From the IMG/VR virus record IMGVR_UViG_3300029448_000329, positions 1-27,651 of that record: a stretch of DNA of 27,651 bases. The stretch is one strand, 5' to 3'. This document shows positions 1 through 6,387 of this stretch, piece by piece. This DNA is from a virus. A model generated the notes under the pieces. The model saw nothing but the letters and a program-made list of their open reading frames with translations, did no database searches and was not told where the DNA came from. The translations under genes and the position numbers were made by a program. Each line of letters opens with the position of its first letter. Position 1 is the stretch's first letter.

Positions 1-55
1 TAAAATAATCGATTGTGTCGACAGTAAAGAAGCATTAAGAAGGAAGGTGGTGTAA
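1..55 (+). CDS. 3' end of a small protein, paralogue of the 27270-27461 gene (partial)
   Basis: Reading from base 2, the frame encodes KIIDCVDSKEALRRKVV and then TAA at 53-55. This is nearly identical to the C-terminus of the 63-residue protein at 27270-27461, which ends KIIDCVDSKEAVRRKVV. Bases 1-57 differ from 27407-27463 at only four positions (24, 35, 37 and 38). The gene is cut by the window edge. Its stop overlaps the next start as TAATG, as in the downstream copy. It is either a second allele of the same locus or an earlier unit of a tandem array. Function unknown. Confidence 0.75.
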   Translation, partial: KIIDCVDSKEALRRKVV

Positions 56-378
56 TGAGTGTAAACTTTGGTTTTGTTTATAACTGTCCTAAATGCGAAC
101 AAAACAAAATGTATAAAGTGTTTGCACAACAATACATAGATGAAAGTGATATTGAGTATTGCACAAATAAACAGTGCAACCACTTTAAACAGCTTGAAAC
201 TAAGTTTAATAAACTGCAAAACAAAATGTTTAAAAAATACAAACTTTTAATGACTGAGCCAAAAAAATTGCAAAAGTATCATTACAAAGATTGGTACAAG
301 TTGGCGGTTATGTATCAACAAAGAACAAAAAAAATAAAGTTTGTTAGCTCAATTGTTTTTGGCAAACCACTTACTTAA
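55..378 (+). CDS. small zinc-ribbon-like protein
   Basis: This 107-residue protein has two cysteine pairs near its N-terminus, C11-P-K-C14 and C36-x4-C41, a spacing that could bind one zinc ion. The rest is lysine-rich and probably helical (about residues 45-95). A strong Shine-Dalgarno (GGAAGG) lies just upstream, and the start overlaps the preceding stop as TAATG. The last codons run into the 79-base repeat at 367-445. It occupies the same slot as the unrelated 42-residue ORF at 27461-27589, between the same upstream gene and the same terminator. A nucleic-acid-binding role is plausible from the cysteines and basic charge, but no family was recognised. Confidence 0.7.
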   Translation: MSVNFGFVYNCPKCEQNKMYKVFAQQYIDESDIEYCTNKQCNHFKQLETKFNKLQNKMFKKYKLLMTEPKKLQKYHYKDWYKLAVMYQQRTKKIKFVSSIVFGKPLT

Positions 379-445
379 AATGAATTGAGTGAAAAATCGC
401 ACTTGCCGCCGCCTGTGGCAAACACGTTTTTTGGGGGTATATGCT
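367..445 (+). repeat. 79-bp direct repeat, left copy
   Basis: These 79 bases are identical to 27573-27651, the last bases of the window. The unit overlaps the end of the upstream ORF in both copies, but in different reading frames, so conservation is not at the protein level. It contains a terminator-like hairpin (403-432). An exact repeat that ends on the final base is what an assembler leaves when a path re-enters a shared segment. Joining 27651 to 446 would close a circle of 27,206 bp. Confidence 0.95.
403..432 (+). terminator. intrinsic terminator inside the 79-bp repeat
   Basis: TTGCCGC pairs with GTGGCAA (seven pairs, one G-U) around a five-base loop. Five bases later comes a run of six T (427-432). 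It lies directly after the plus-strand cassette gene. The identical hairpin is at 27609-27638. Confidence 0.6.
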
Positions 446-846
446 GTAAATCGGGCGGTACAATATGTAGTCAAAAAATCTTACAGGTGCGAGCCCAAAA
501 TCAAAAAGCATTCTGCACAATTTCTGCACAGTGCAATTCAACTCCATAATATGGAAACAATTTGCCATTGTGTGCCAACGTACACACAGTGCAAAAGACT
601 CCATAATCATTGGCTAAAACTGTCGTAACGTTGGTGTGCTGGTAATTGGTAAGCAAGTGTACATCTGAATGCTAGACTAGATATTGTGTCGGCGGCTTCG
701 CCACCGTCTTTTAAAGCCTTTCGGCTCACGCCTTCGGCGTGGCTAGTTCGATTGCTTCGTACGATGTTTAATTGCTTGTTTGTGCAAAGACAAAAACAGT
801 CTTAATACATTGTACCAACAATGTCTCTAACAGCACTGTACGTGCT
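446..846. other. non-coding region between convergent operons
   Basis: I see no convincing gene here. In the circular reading it separates the plus-strand cassette from the minus-strand scaffold operon. It holds a direct repeat TTCTGCACA at 511-519 and 522-530 (11-bp period), ACTCCATAAT at 541 and again near 599, and CCAACGT near 577 with its inverse ACGTTGG near 627. A possible pseudoknot has CTGTAA (444-449) pairing TTACAG (481-486) and GGGC (453-456) pairing GCCC (493-496). Three GC-rich hairpins lie at 691-741. Overlapping ORFs on both strands cross the 79-bp repeat and look like chance. Confidence 0.6.
691..741 (-). terminator. cluster of three GC-rich hairpins, probable terminator block
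   Basis: Three hairpins follow one another: GGCG/CGCC (691-702), AGCC/GGCT (715-726) and CACGCC/GGCGTG (727-741, three-base loop). On the minus strand the middle one has a GAAA loop and is followed by TTTAAAAG, so it could end the scaffold operon. The cluster is far more GC-rich than its surroundings and sits where two operons converge. Direction is uncertain. Confidence 0.45.
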
Positions 847-1050
847 TTAATTTAAGTCTGCTTGCATCAAATATGTAAACTCACTAAATCTATCTGTTCG
901 TGTTCGCAGTTTATCTTGTATGAACTTTATTCGAAGTAATCTGCTTGCCAGTTGCCATTCAGTGCCCATATGTCGTGCAAAGTCAGTGTCAGTAAAAACC
1001 AGTGTTTTAGTTGTGCTGTCACTCAGTTTGTATTCAACAGTAATGTACAT
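847..1050 (-). CDS. hypothetical protein, end of scaffold operon
   Basis: This 67-residue protein was not recognised. It begins MYITVEYKLSDSTTKTLVF, which looks like a beta strand pair, followed by a basic, probably helical part (LASRLLRIKFIQDKLRTR). It has no cysteines, signal peptide or membrane segment. It starts eight bases after the stop of the small cysteine-containing ORF at 1059-1181, and no clear Shine-Dalgarno is visible, so it may be translated by coupling. It is the last minus-strand gene before the convergent non-coding region. Confidence 0.5.
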   Translation of the reverse strand: MYITVEYKLSDSTTKTLVFTDTDFARHMGTEWQLASRLLRIKFIQDKLRTRTDRFSEFTYLMQADLN

Positions 1051-1058
1051 AAATTTAA

Positions 1059-1181
1059 TTATTTCAGCACCAGCACAGTACTTTTAAAACACGATCTGCA
1101 AGTATAGGTTTCTGTGCCAGTATCTGAATTTTTACGAAGGGGAACGTAAAACTTATTGTTGCACACGTTCCAACTGTTCAT
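1059..1181 (-). CDS. tiny cysteine-containing ORF overlapping the scaffold end
   Basis: A 40-residue ORF starts at ATG 1181, inside the last codons of the scaffold gene and one frame away. It reads MNSWNVCNNKFYVPLRKN, then a TYTCRSCFKS segment, and ends VLVLK. C7 and the C30-x2-C33 pair resemble a minimal zinc ribbon. Its stop is eight bases before the next start, so it fills an otherwise empty gap in a compact operon. No Shine-Dalgarno is seen. It could also be read as a frameshifted extension of the scaffold protein. Support is composition and spacing only. Confidence 0.4.
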   Translation of the reverse strand: MNSWNVCNNKFYVPLRKNSDTGTETYTCRSCFKSTVLVLK

Positions 1182-1947
1182 ACAAGTTGTACATTTTCTG
1201 TCTGTGTGCTTCACCAACAGGATCACCAGCTGGCAGTTTCATTTTGTCGTCTGCACGCATTTCGTTGATCTGTTCTCTAATTGTAATTGCATTGGCACTT
1301 TGGCTTTGTGCATTTACTATTGGATTTTGTCTGTTGTTCTGCATTAAACTTTGCAAAAATTGTATGCCTTCTGCTGTGTCAACAAGTGGATATTCCAACA
1401 TTCTTTTTGGCAGTGTTTCAGCATACTGTCTAACTGCTCTAATGTTGTTGTCGTAATCATCTTTCCAAACTGTTTTAAGTGCAGTCTGTTCTGTGTTCAA
1501 ATCAGTACGAGGTGCATTTTGTAACTGTTCAGTCAGTTTGTTTACTTGATCACTGTACAGTGCCATAACTTCTTTTGCTTGCTGGTCTGTAAGTTTTGCG
1601 TGTTTGAACGCAGTGTTAACTTCTGTTTTTAAAGTGTCGTCCATATCAGCAAGTCCAAATTCTTTTGTGTAACTAAAGTCGTATTCTTCGGGCACTTTAG
1701 GTGATTTGTCTGCAAGTGTTTTTTCTAACTCCACATAACTCTTTGCCAAATCTTCTGCTGATTTAAATTTTTCGGGCAACCATTCGGGTCTAGCAGTTTC
1801 AGCTGCTGGCTGTTCTGTTGTTGTTTCTACACTAGCATCTGCCAACAGACTGCTGTTTGGTTCTGCTGTTGTCGTTGTTTCTGCTGGTGCTTGTGGGGCG
1901 GCTTGTTTTGTTTCTGCAACTTCTGTTGCTGTGTTGTTTTCTGTCAT
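1153..1947 (-). CDS. capsid scaffolding protein
   Basis: This 264-residue protein has the profile of a T7-type scaffold: an acidic, Ala/Thr/Glu-rich disordered N-terminus (residues 1-50), then RPEWLPEKFKSAEDLAKSY, which is a recurrent scaffold signature (WLPEKF followed by a helix with SYxELE). A long charged, probably coiled-coil helix and a basic C-terminal stretch for binding the capsid shell follow. It would guide assembly of the HK97-fold capsid and then leave the prohead. It sits downstream of the portal gene, the usual position, but the capsid gene that normally follows is at the far end of the window, separated by the plus-strand cassette if the genome is circular. Confidence 0.85.
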   Translation of the reverse strand: MTENNTATEVAETKQAAPQAPAETTTTAEPNSSLLADASVETTTEQPAAETARPEWLPEKFKSAEDLAKSYVELEKTLADKSPKVPEEYDFSYTKEFGLADMDDTLKTEVNTAFKHAKLTDQQAKEVMALYSDQVNKLTEQLQNAPRTDLNTEQTALKTVWKDDYDNNIRAVRQYAETLPKRMLEYPLVDTAEGIQFLQSLMQNNRQNPIVNAQSQSANAITIREQINEMRADDKMKLPAGDPVGEAHRQKMYNLYEQLERVQQ

Positions 1948-1950
1948 TGT

Positions 1951-2172
1951 CTAGTCCTTTTTGTTAAGTTCCACAGTTTTCATTAAACACATATTTCGCA
2001 CACGTTTGATCAGCTGTTGTTGTGCAACAATGTATATTGCTGAATATGGATTTGGACTGTCGGCTGTAACACGTGTTGTGTTTGTGATACGTTCTAAATC
2101 TGCCAACACCACTTTGCCACTAGGTGTTTCAAATACACGTTTGTAATGCTCTTGTAGTTCTCTTTGTTTCAT
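1951..2172 (-). CDS. Bbp19-like small head protein
   Basis: This 73-residue protein lies between portal and scaffold. It has the features I associate with Bbp19-type phage proteins: an N-terminal helix (YKRVFETPSGKVVLADL), a middle segment with PNPYSAIYIVAQQQ, and a helix carrying IKRVRNM. These occur near portal genes in many podoviruses; their role is not well established. The gene is four bases from the scaffold start. The family call rests on remembered pattern and position. Confidence 0.55.
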   Translation of the reverse strand: MKQRELQEHYKRVFETPSGKVVLADLERITNTTRVTADSPNPYSAIYIVAQQQLIKRVRNMCLMKTVELNKKD

Positions 2173-2219
2173 TTCTGTTTTACAAAAATTGTAGTGTATT
2201 TAACTTCGGTATTCCTACC

Positions 2220-3737
2220 TTATGTTTGGTTATTTTGGTTATTACCTTGCTGAGATTCTTGTAAAATTTGTTGGGCAACTTGTTGAACATTTTGCTGTTG
2301 CTGTTGCTGTTCCATCATCAAATCAATTTCTGCTTCGTCACGTAAAACTTCGGGTGACATATCACCATCACGTAATATTTTACGTGCTAGTTTTGTGATG
2401 TTGATGTTTGCCAATGCTTGTTCGCCAAGTTGTGACACCACTTGCAGTATTTGTATGTCACGTGTTATTTCACTTAGTGCTATTCCTCTTTTTACAGCTG
2501 AATTAACAATTACTTCAAAAGCCTGTCTATCCAACACAAATTCGGGCACAGCACCTTTCATTTGTAGTCTTTTAACTAAGTTGCTGATTACTGGTCTTAA
2601 AAATTCTTGCTCTAAACGTAAGCCATATGGACCTAATCTTCTGTAAAATTCTGCTTGTCTTATTTGTATTTCTGTTGCTGTCATTGTAGGTGACTGTTCG
2701 GGCGGAAGTATTACATCGTTGAAAAGCATACGTCTTATTTGCTGTCTGTGGTCTTGTATTGTTGCATCTGTAATTGCAAAGTTGCCAGCAAATGGAATAG
2801 GTGACAATGGCTGATCAACAGTTACAACACTGCCTGGCTGAAGTTTTACGTTTCCAAAGTTTACACTTGTTTCTGAATTAACTTGCCACGCACCTAAACT
2901 TGCATAACTTGCCGCCTGTAATACAAGCATCTGTGCTTCGTTGATTGTTCTAATATGTGGTAGTGCCATTCTAACAGGTGACTCGCCCCAAACTTCGCCA
3001 ATTGTTCTGCCAAATCTAAAAACAACAAACATCTGTGTTGTCATTTTCTTTTGGAATATTGGAGTAAGTTCTTTGCCAATCATTACTGTGTAAGTAAACT
3101 CTTTGTCACCAGTCATTCTCATACAGCTTTCAGTAACTGTTACAGTTTTTTGTGGTGCTTCTTTTGACAGCTTCTTAATTTCATCGGGCACGTTTCTGTA
3201 ATTTTCTACAATGTATTGTGCACTGAGTGCGTGCTGTCTAAACACAGTGTCAACTTCACCTTTGTAATCATCTAAAAAATAAAGTTGGTATGTTGGTATT
3301 CCAATGAACTCAATATCAGTGTCTGTTTCATACAAGCCAATTGCTCCGCAACCACTTATGACAGCATCAGTTAAACTTTCCGAAGCTGCGATATAAAAGT
3401 TGCTATCTCTTATTGTTTTAAAAACAGTTCTGTTTGCTCTGTCTAAAAGTCTTTTTACATCACTAGCAATTTCTTCTTTTACATCTTCTCTAATGCTTAG
3501 TGTTGCCCATTGTTGATTTTGAGGTATTAATAAATTTAAAATTGTTGATACTAAGTTTTGCACACTGTCGGGTGCAGTAGAGTCAAATATTTTAGTTCTG
3601 TCTGTGTCACTTTCTCTGTTTCGCCAAATATCTCTGTTTGGTCTTGTGAACTTGTATGCTTCACTTATTTCATCTTCGTGTTTTTCACGTGCGGCTTTTG
3701 CAAGTCTAAAAGTTTGTTTTATGATTTCTATTGACAT
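2220..3737 (-). CDS. portal (head-tail connector) protein, T7 gp8-like
   Basis: This 505-residue protein matches podovirus head-tail connectors in length and pattern. It has an N-terminal helical stretch with YKFTRPNRDIW, then KIFDSTAPDSVQNLVSTILN, typical of the connector family. The central part contains a PTYQLYFLDD strand, and a later segment has GRTIGEVWGESPVRMALPHI. The C-terminus is glutamine-rich (MEQQQQQQNVQQVAQQ). The protein forms the dodecameric ring through which DNA enters and leaves the head and to which the tail tube attaches. The start overlaps the preceding stop as TAATG at 3735-3739, so translation is probably coupled to the upstream gene. Confidence 0.93.
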   Translation of the reverse strand: MSIEIIKQTFRLAKAAREKHEDEISEAYKFTRPNRDIWRNRESDTDRTKIFDSTAPDSVQNLVSTILNLLIPQNQQWATLSIREDVKEEIASDVKRLLDRANRTVFKTIRDSNFYIAASESLTDAVISGCGAIGLYETDTDIEFIGIPTYQLYFLDDYKGEVDTVFRQHALSAQYIVENYRNVPDEIKKLSKEAPQKTVTVTESCMRMTGDKEFTYTVMIGKELTPIFQKKMTTQMFVVFRFGRTIGEVWGESPVRMALPHIRTINEAQMLVLQAASYASLGAWQVNSETSVNFGNVKLQPGSVVTVDQPLSPIPFAGNFAITDATIQDHRQQIRRMLFNDVILPPEQSPTMTATEIQIRQAEFYRRLGPYGLRLEQEFLRPVISNLVKRLQMKGAVPEFVLDRQAFEVIVNSAVKRGIALSEITRDIQILQVVSQLGEQALANINITKLARKILRDGDMSPEVLRDEAEIDLMMEQQQQQQNVQQVAQQILQESQQGNNQNNQT

Positions 3738-4021
3738 TATTGATTAGAAAGTTGTGCAAAGTTTTCACCTAATGGTCTAAGCATACCTGTGCTTGTAGGT
3801 GTTTCATTTAAAATACCTAAACTTCCAGTGCCGCCACTTCGTGTTATTAAACTTGCTCTTCCTCTTCTTCTTCTTTGTAATCTTTTTGCAGTTGCACTTG
3901 CCTGTGCCATTTCAGCATTTCTTTGTGCCAACTGTTCTTCTTCTTTTTGTTTTGATAATGCTTCTTGTTGTGCTTTTATTTGTGCACTAACGTCTGGCAT
4001 TTTTGGTGTTGGAAAACACAT
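3737..4021 (-). CDS. small basic virion-associated protein candidate
   Basis: I chose the start at 4021, giving MCFPTPKMPDVSAQ and 94 residues, because it leaves only one base after the upstream stop; a start at 4036 would overlap the upstream gene. A charged Gln/Glu/Lys helix (about residues 13-50) is followed by RLQRRRRGRASLITRSGG and a Gly/Thr-rich tail. The arginine-rich stretch and following RASLI-RSG pattern resemble RGVLIRSRNPLGI in the neighbouring 95-residue protein, so the two may be distant paralogues. It sits between terminase and portal. Function unknown; the location suggests a head or tail joining role. Confidence 0.7.
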   Translation of the reverse strand: MCFPTPKMPDVSAQIKAQQEALSKQKEEEQLAQRNAEMAQASATAKRLQRRRRGRASLITRSGGTGSLGILNETPTSTGMLRPLGENFAQLSNQ

Positions 4022-4022
4022 A

Positions 4023-4310
4023 TTAGTAACCCCCAACTGTTACGTTCAATGGTTCAGTTGAAATTGAAATTGGAGTTAATAAACTTCGTCTTGTTCCTAA
4101 ATTTCTACTTTGTGTTCTGCTGATACCTAATGGATTTCTGCTTCTAATTAAAACACCTCTACCTCTTTGTGAAGCTGAACCCGATCTAAATGTTCTGCCA
4201 ACTCTTCTCGCAGTGTCCGTAGCTCCAGTTTGTCTACTTACTTCGGGTTGCGGTGCTGGTGCTGGTGCTGGCGGTGGCGAAGGTCTACTAACTATTGGTG
4301 GTGCACACAT
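4023..4310 (-). CDS. proline/arginine-rich small protein
   Basis: This 95-residue protein starts MCAPPIVSRPSPPPAPAPAP, a proline-alanine linker, and continues with an Arg/Ser-rich, low-complexity body (RTFRSGSASQRGRGVLIRSR) and a short hydrophobic end. A good Shine-Dalgarno (AAGGAG) precedes the start. It begins with Met-Cys-Ala-Pro, as does the gp14-like protein at 19393-20037. It has no recognisable domain. Since it is the first gene after an untranslated gap of about 110 bases, it may begin a portal-scaffold transcript. Function unknown. Confidence 0.7.
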   Translation of the reverse strand: MCAPPIVSRPSPPPAPAPAPQPEVSRQTGATDTARRVGRTFRSGSASQRGRGVLIRSRNPLGISRTQSRNLGTRRSLLTPISISTEPLNVTVGGY

Positions 4311-4423
4311 AAAATTTACTCCTTTTTAAAATCTCTTTCGCACGTGCGTGTGTATATATAAAAAAAATTTTTTATAAATAATCTTGTACAAAGTAAAAAT
4401 ATTTATTCCAAACCTCGTCTTTG
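4311..4423 (-). promoter_or_regulatory. intergenic gap with possible promoter and CGCACGTGCG palindrome
   Basis: On the minus strand this gap holds AT-rich stretches including TATAAA, with a weak TTTTAC box about 16 bases upstream. It then holds the perfect ten-base palindrome CGCACGTGCG (4339-4348) and AAGGAG before the start at 4310. A promoter separating terminase from the portal genes is plausible but weak. Confidence 0.3.
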
Positions 4424-5902
4424 TTATTGGATTCGTTTGTTAATTGAAAATGTTTGCAAAGCAGGTGAGAGTGGATTGTGAATTTTTGCGACTTTACTAA
4501 TATCAACTGCTAGTTCGGGTAAATGACTTATTGCTTCACTTGTTGCATCGATACAGTCGTCTTGTTTGGCACGTGGAAATGCTTGCAATTCATCTAAAAA
4601 AGGTGTGGTTTCAGCAACTCTTTTATGTACATATAATCTGCCTACTTTTATTATAGGTTCTAAAGTGTGTGCAATAAAATGCAGTTTGTTTTGATTACGG
4701 AAGTGAGGCACAACATTAATTGCAAGTTTCAATTTACGTGCTGTTCTTCTCAATTCGTTTGCCAATGCACTGCTAAAATTTTCTTCTACATAAACGTGTG
4801 ATATTTTGTGTTTTGCACAGGTAGCAATAATTTCAGCACATTGTGTTTCAAAGTTTCTATCATCATCTACTGCTGATAAAACTTTTACATCGTGTACAAA
4901 TACATTGTTTTGATCGTCTTTTGCACAAACACTAAGCACACTGTTATCTCTTCCTTTCAGTCCAGTTGCACTGTCCCAAGCCGCACATAATTTTTGTATT
5001 TTATGATCACCAAGTTTGCAGTCTGCAATATAGTTGCCAAGTGGTTGTGATACGTAGTTCCAAACAAAGTCATCATTGTAGTAGTTGATGTTTTCTAATT
5101 TAACCAAAGGTTGATAACTTGTTTGCGGTACTAACATATACTGCGAATTAAAATCACCTTCTGTTGTTTCGTTACGTTGTTGTTCTAACCATTTGTGTGT
5201 AAACATACCTTGTGGGTGATTTTGCCAAGCAAGATATTCTTCATCTTCCATACTGCTATCGGGTAAACTTTTTTGTCTAGTTCTAACAACAGGTATTTTT
5301 TTACTTTTGTATCCAACACCTTCTAAATGATTGTAAATTGTATCCTCAGTGTGTGGAGTTCCAACACATAATATTTGATTTGATAGTTTTCCAAATTCAC
5401 TTACACGTTCTTTAATTTTATCTCTTTGTGCTTGTGATACACAGTTGTCGGAAGTTTCAATGTCATCTGCAATAATCATATCTGCGTGATAACCTGTAAA
5501 ACTTGCACCTAAACTTGACACAGTTACAGACGGGTTCAACTGCATAACATCACGTTCAACTGTAAATGTTTCTGACTTCCAAGTGTATAGATCATTTTTT
5601 AGATGTTGTAACAGTGGGTGGTTTTCTATCATTGAACGTATAAACAAACTGTTACGTAGTGCTAAGTTTCTTTTCGCACTTATAAGCAGACAAGTCCAAT
5701 TAGGATTTTGCAACAAGTTCCAACAAACGTAAGCACCAATAATGTAACTTTTGCCGCCGTGCCTAAACACTTGCAACAAACGTCTGCTATCTTTGTTTGT
5801 TTGTTCTAACCAGTCGCAAAGTTCAACGTGAAAGGGTGGGGTCTTTTGTTGCGAGATAATGTTCTGCGTATCTAAAAATATTCTGAAAGGTATTGAAGCC
5901 AT
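4424..5902 (-). CDS. terL: terminase large subunit (TerL)
   Basis: This 492-residue protein is the DNA-packaging motor. The ATPase part has a Walker A-like FRHGGKS (residues 46-52) and a Walker B-like MIIADD (142-147), followed by I-E-T as in T7-type terminases. The nuclease part has AAWDSATG with catalytic Asp310, VYVEE near 370-374, and the final acidic cluster DDCIDA (448-453). ATP hydrolysis drives DNA into the prohead through the portal, and the RNase H-like domain cuts the concatemer. The order TerS candidate, TerL, head proteins, portal, scaffold is consistent. Start chosen at 5902, six bases after the upstream gene. Confidence 0.95.
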   Translation of the reverse strand: MASIPFRIFLDTQNIISQQKTPPFHVELCDWLEQTNKDSRRLLQVFRHGGKSYIIGAYVCWNLLQNPNWTCLLISAKRNLALRNSLFIRSMIENHPLLQHLKNDLYTWKSETFTVERDVMQLNPSVTVSSLGASFTGYHADMIIADDIETSDNCVSQAQRDKIKERVSEFGKLSNQILCVGTPHTEDTIYNHLEGVGYKSKKIPVVRTRQKSLPDSSMEDEEYLAWQNHPQGMFTHKWLEQQRNETTEGDFNSQYMLVPQTSYQPLVKLENINYYNDDFVWNYVSQPLGNYIADCKLGDHKIQKLCAAWDSATGLKGRDNSVLSVCAKDDQNNVFVHDVKVLSAVDDDRNFETQCAEIIATCAKHKISHVYVEENFSSALANELRRTARKLKLAINVVPHFRNQNKLHFIAHTLEPIIKVGRLYVHKRVAETTPFLDELQAFPRAKQDDCIDATSEAISHLPELAVDISKVAKIHNPLSPALQTFSINKRIQ

Positions 5903-5908
5903 TAAACA

Positions 5909-6214
5909 TTACTGTTCTTTTATTCTGTTTTCAGCTAGTTGTATTAACTTGCTTGCTTCTGTTTTTTCTTCTTGTGAATTTTCACCAGTTGGGTGTAGTG
6001 CACCACTTTTACTTTGTGCCAAATATTTCAGCATCTGTAACTTTGCTCTTTTAGCATTGTCTAAAAAAGTAGTTTTTTTAATGTAGTCTTTATCGTCTTT
6101 GTTTGGATATGATGTATCAAATAGGTCGTGTGCTTGTTCTATTTCATTGTCCCAATATACATCTGCAAATTGTTTTAAAACTTCTAACCATTGTTTTTCT
6201 ATTCTGTTTTTCAT
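5909..6214 (-). CDS. terminase small subunit candidate
   Basis: This 101-residue, charged, mainly helical protein is directly upstream of TerL with a six-base gap. Its start has a good Shine-Dalgarno (AAAGGA) and follows a structured leader. Residues about 45-65 (KKTTFLDNAKRAKLQMLKYLAQ) could form a long helix. Small terminases bind phage DNA and hand it to TerL, and are often this size in T7-like phages. I do not recognise a specific helix-turn-helix, so the call is from position, size and helical character. Confidence 0.6.
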   Translation of the reverse strand: MKNRIEKQWLEVLKQFADVYWDNEIEQAHDLFDTSYPNKDDKDYIKKTTFLDNAKRAKLQMLKYLAQSKSGALHPTGENSQEEKTEASKLIQLAENRIKEQ

Positions 6215-6218
6215 TCTG

Positions 6219-6336
6219 TTCCTTTGTTTAGTGCTGGCACTGAGATGTCAAAACCTTGCGGGAGAGTGAACACGCACAACAAATCAATATGGCAAGAGAT
6301 AGAGTTGTGCAGTGCCAGCTAGATATTTATTTTAGA
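6219..6336 (-). promoter_or_regulatory. structured leader and promoter of the terminase operon
   Basis: Read on the minus strand, a -10-like TAAAAT (6334-6329) is followed by a nine-base arm CTGGCACTG (6318-6310) that pairs with CAGTGCCAG (6242-6234). Inside, GCACAAC pairs with GTTGTGC (arms 6304-6310 and 6274-6280, seven pairs). The loop CTTGC (6296-6292) can pair with GCAAG (6259-6255) in the 3' junction, giving a pseudoknot. ACTAAA and AAGGA then lead into ATG at 6214. Base pairing was read by eye. The fold resembles a riboswitch-like or protein-bound leader; the ligand is unknown. A related layout precedes the 25-residue gene near 25842. Confidence 0.55.
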
Positions 6337-6342
6337 TAGTCA

Positions 6343-6378
6343 CAACAATGAAAGGTAATTTAATACCTTCCATTGTTG
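6343..6378 (-). terminator. long inverted repeat after the integrase stop
   Basis: CAACAATG (6343-6350) pairs with CATTGTTG (6371-6378). After one mismatch, AAGGTA pairs with TACCTT around a six-base loop. The dyad begins ten bases after the integrase stop codon. It probably ends integrase mRNA, but no U-tract follows on the minus strand, so a protein-binding or RNA-stability role is also possible. Confidence 0.5.
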
Positions 6379-6387
6379 CTGTTTCTA

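Noticed and set aside
452-500. Possible tRNA-like segment with GGTGCGAGCCC
   Set aside because: No acceptor, D or anticodon stems can be drawn; only a T-loop-like string is present.
371-628. Overlapping ORFs of 79 codons on both strands (389-628 plus, 371-610 minus)
   Set aside because: Both cross the 79-bp repeat, have cysteine/histidine-rich random-looking sequence and no ribosome site; one runs opposite to the cassette.
6260-6266. GGGAGAG, suggestive of a glycine riboswitch
   Set aside because: The other conserved glycine-aptamer parts are missing, and the string is on the strand opposite to the terminase leader.
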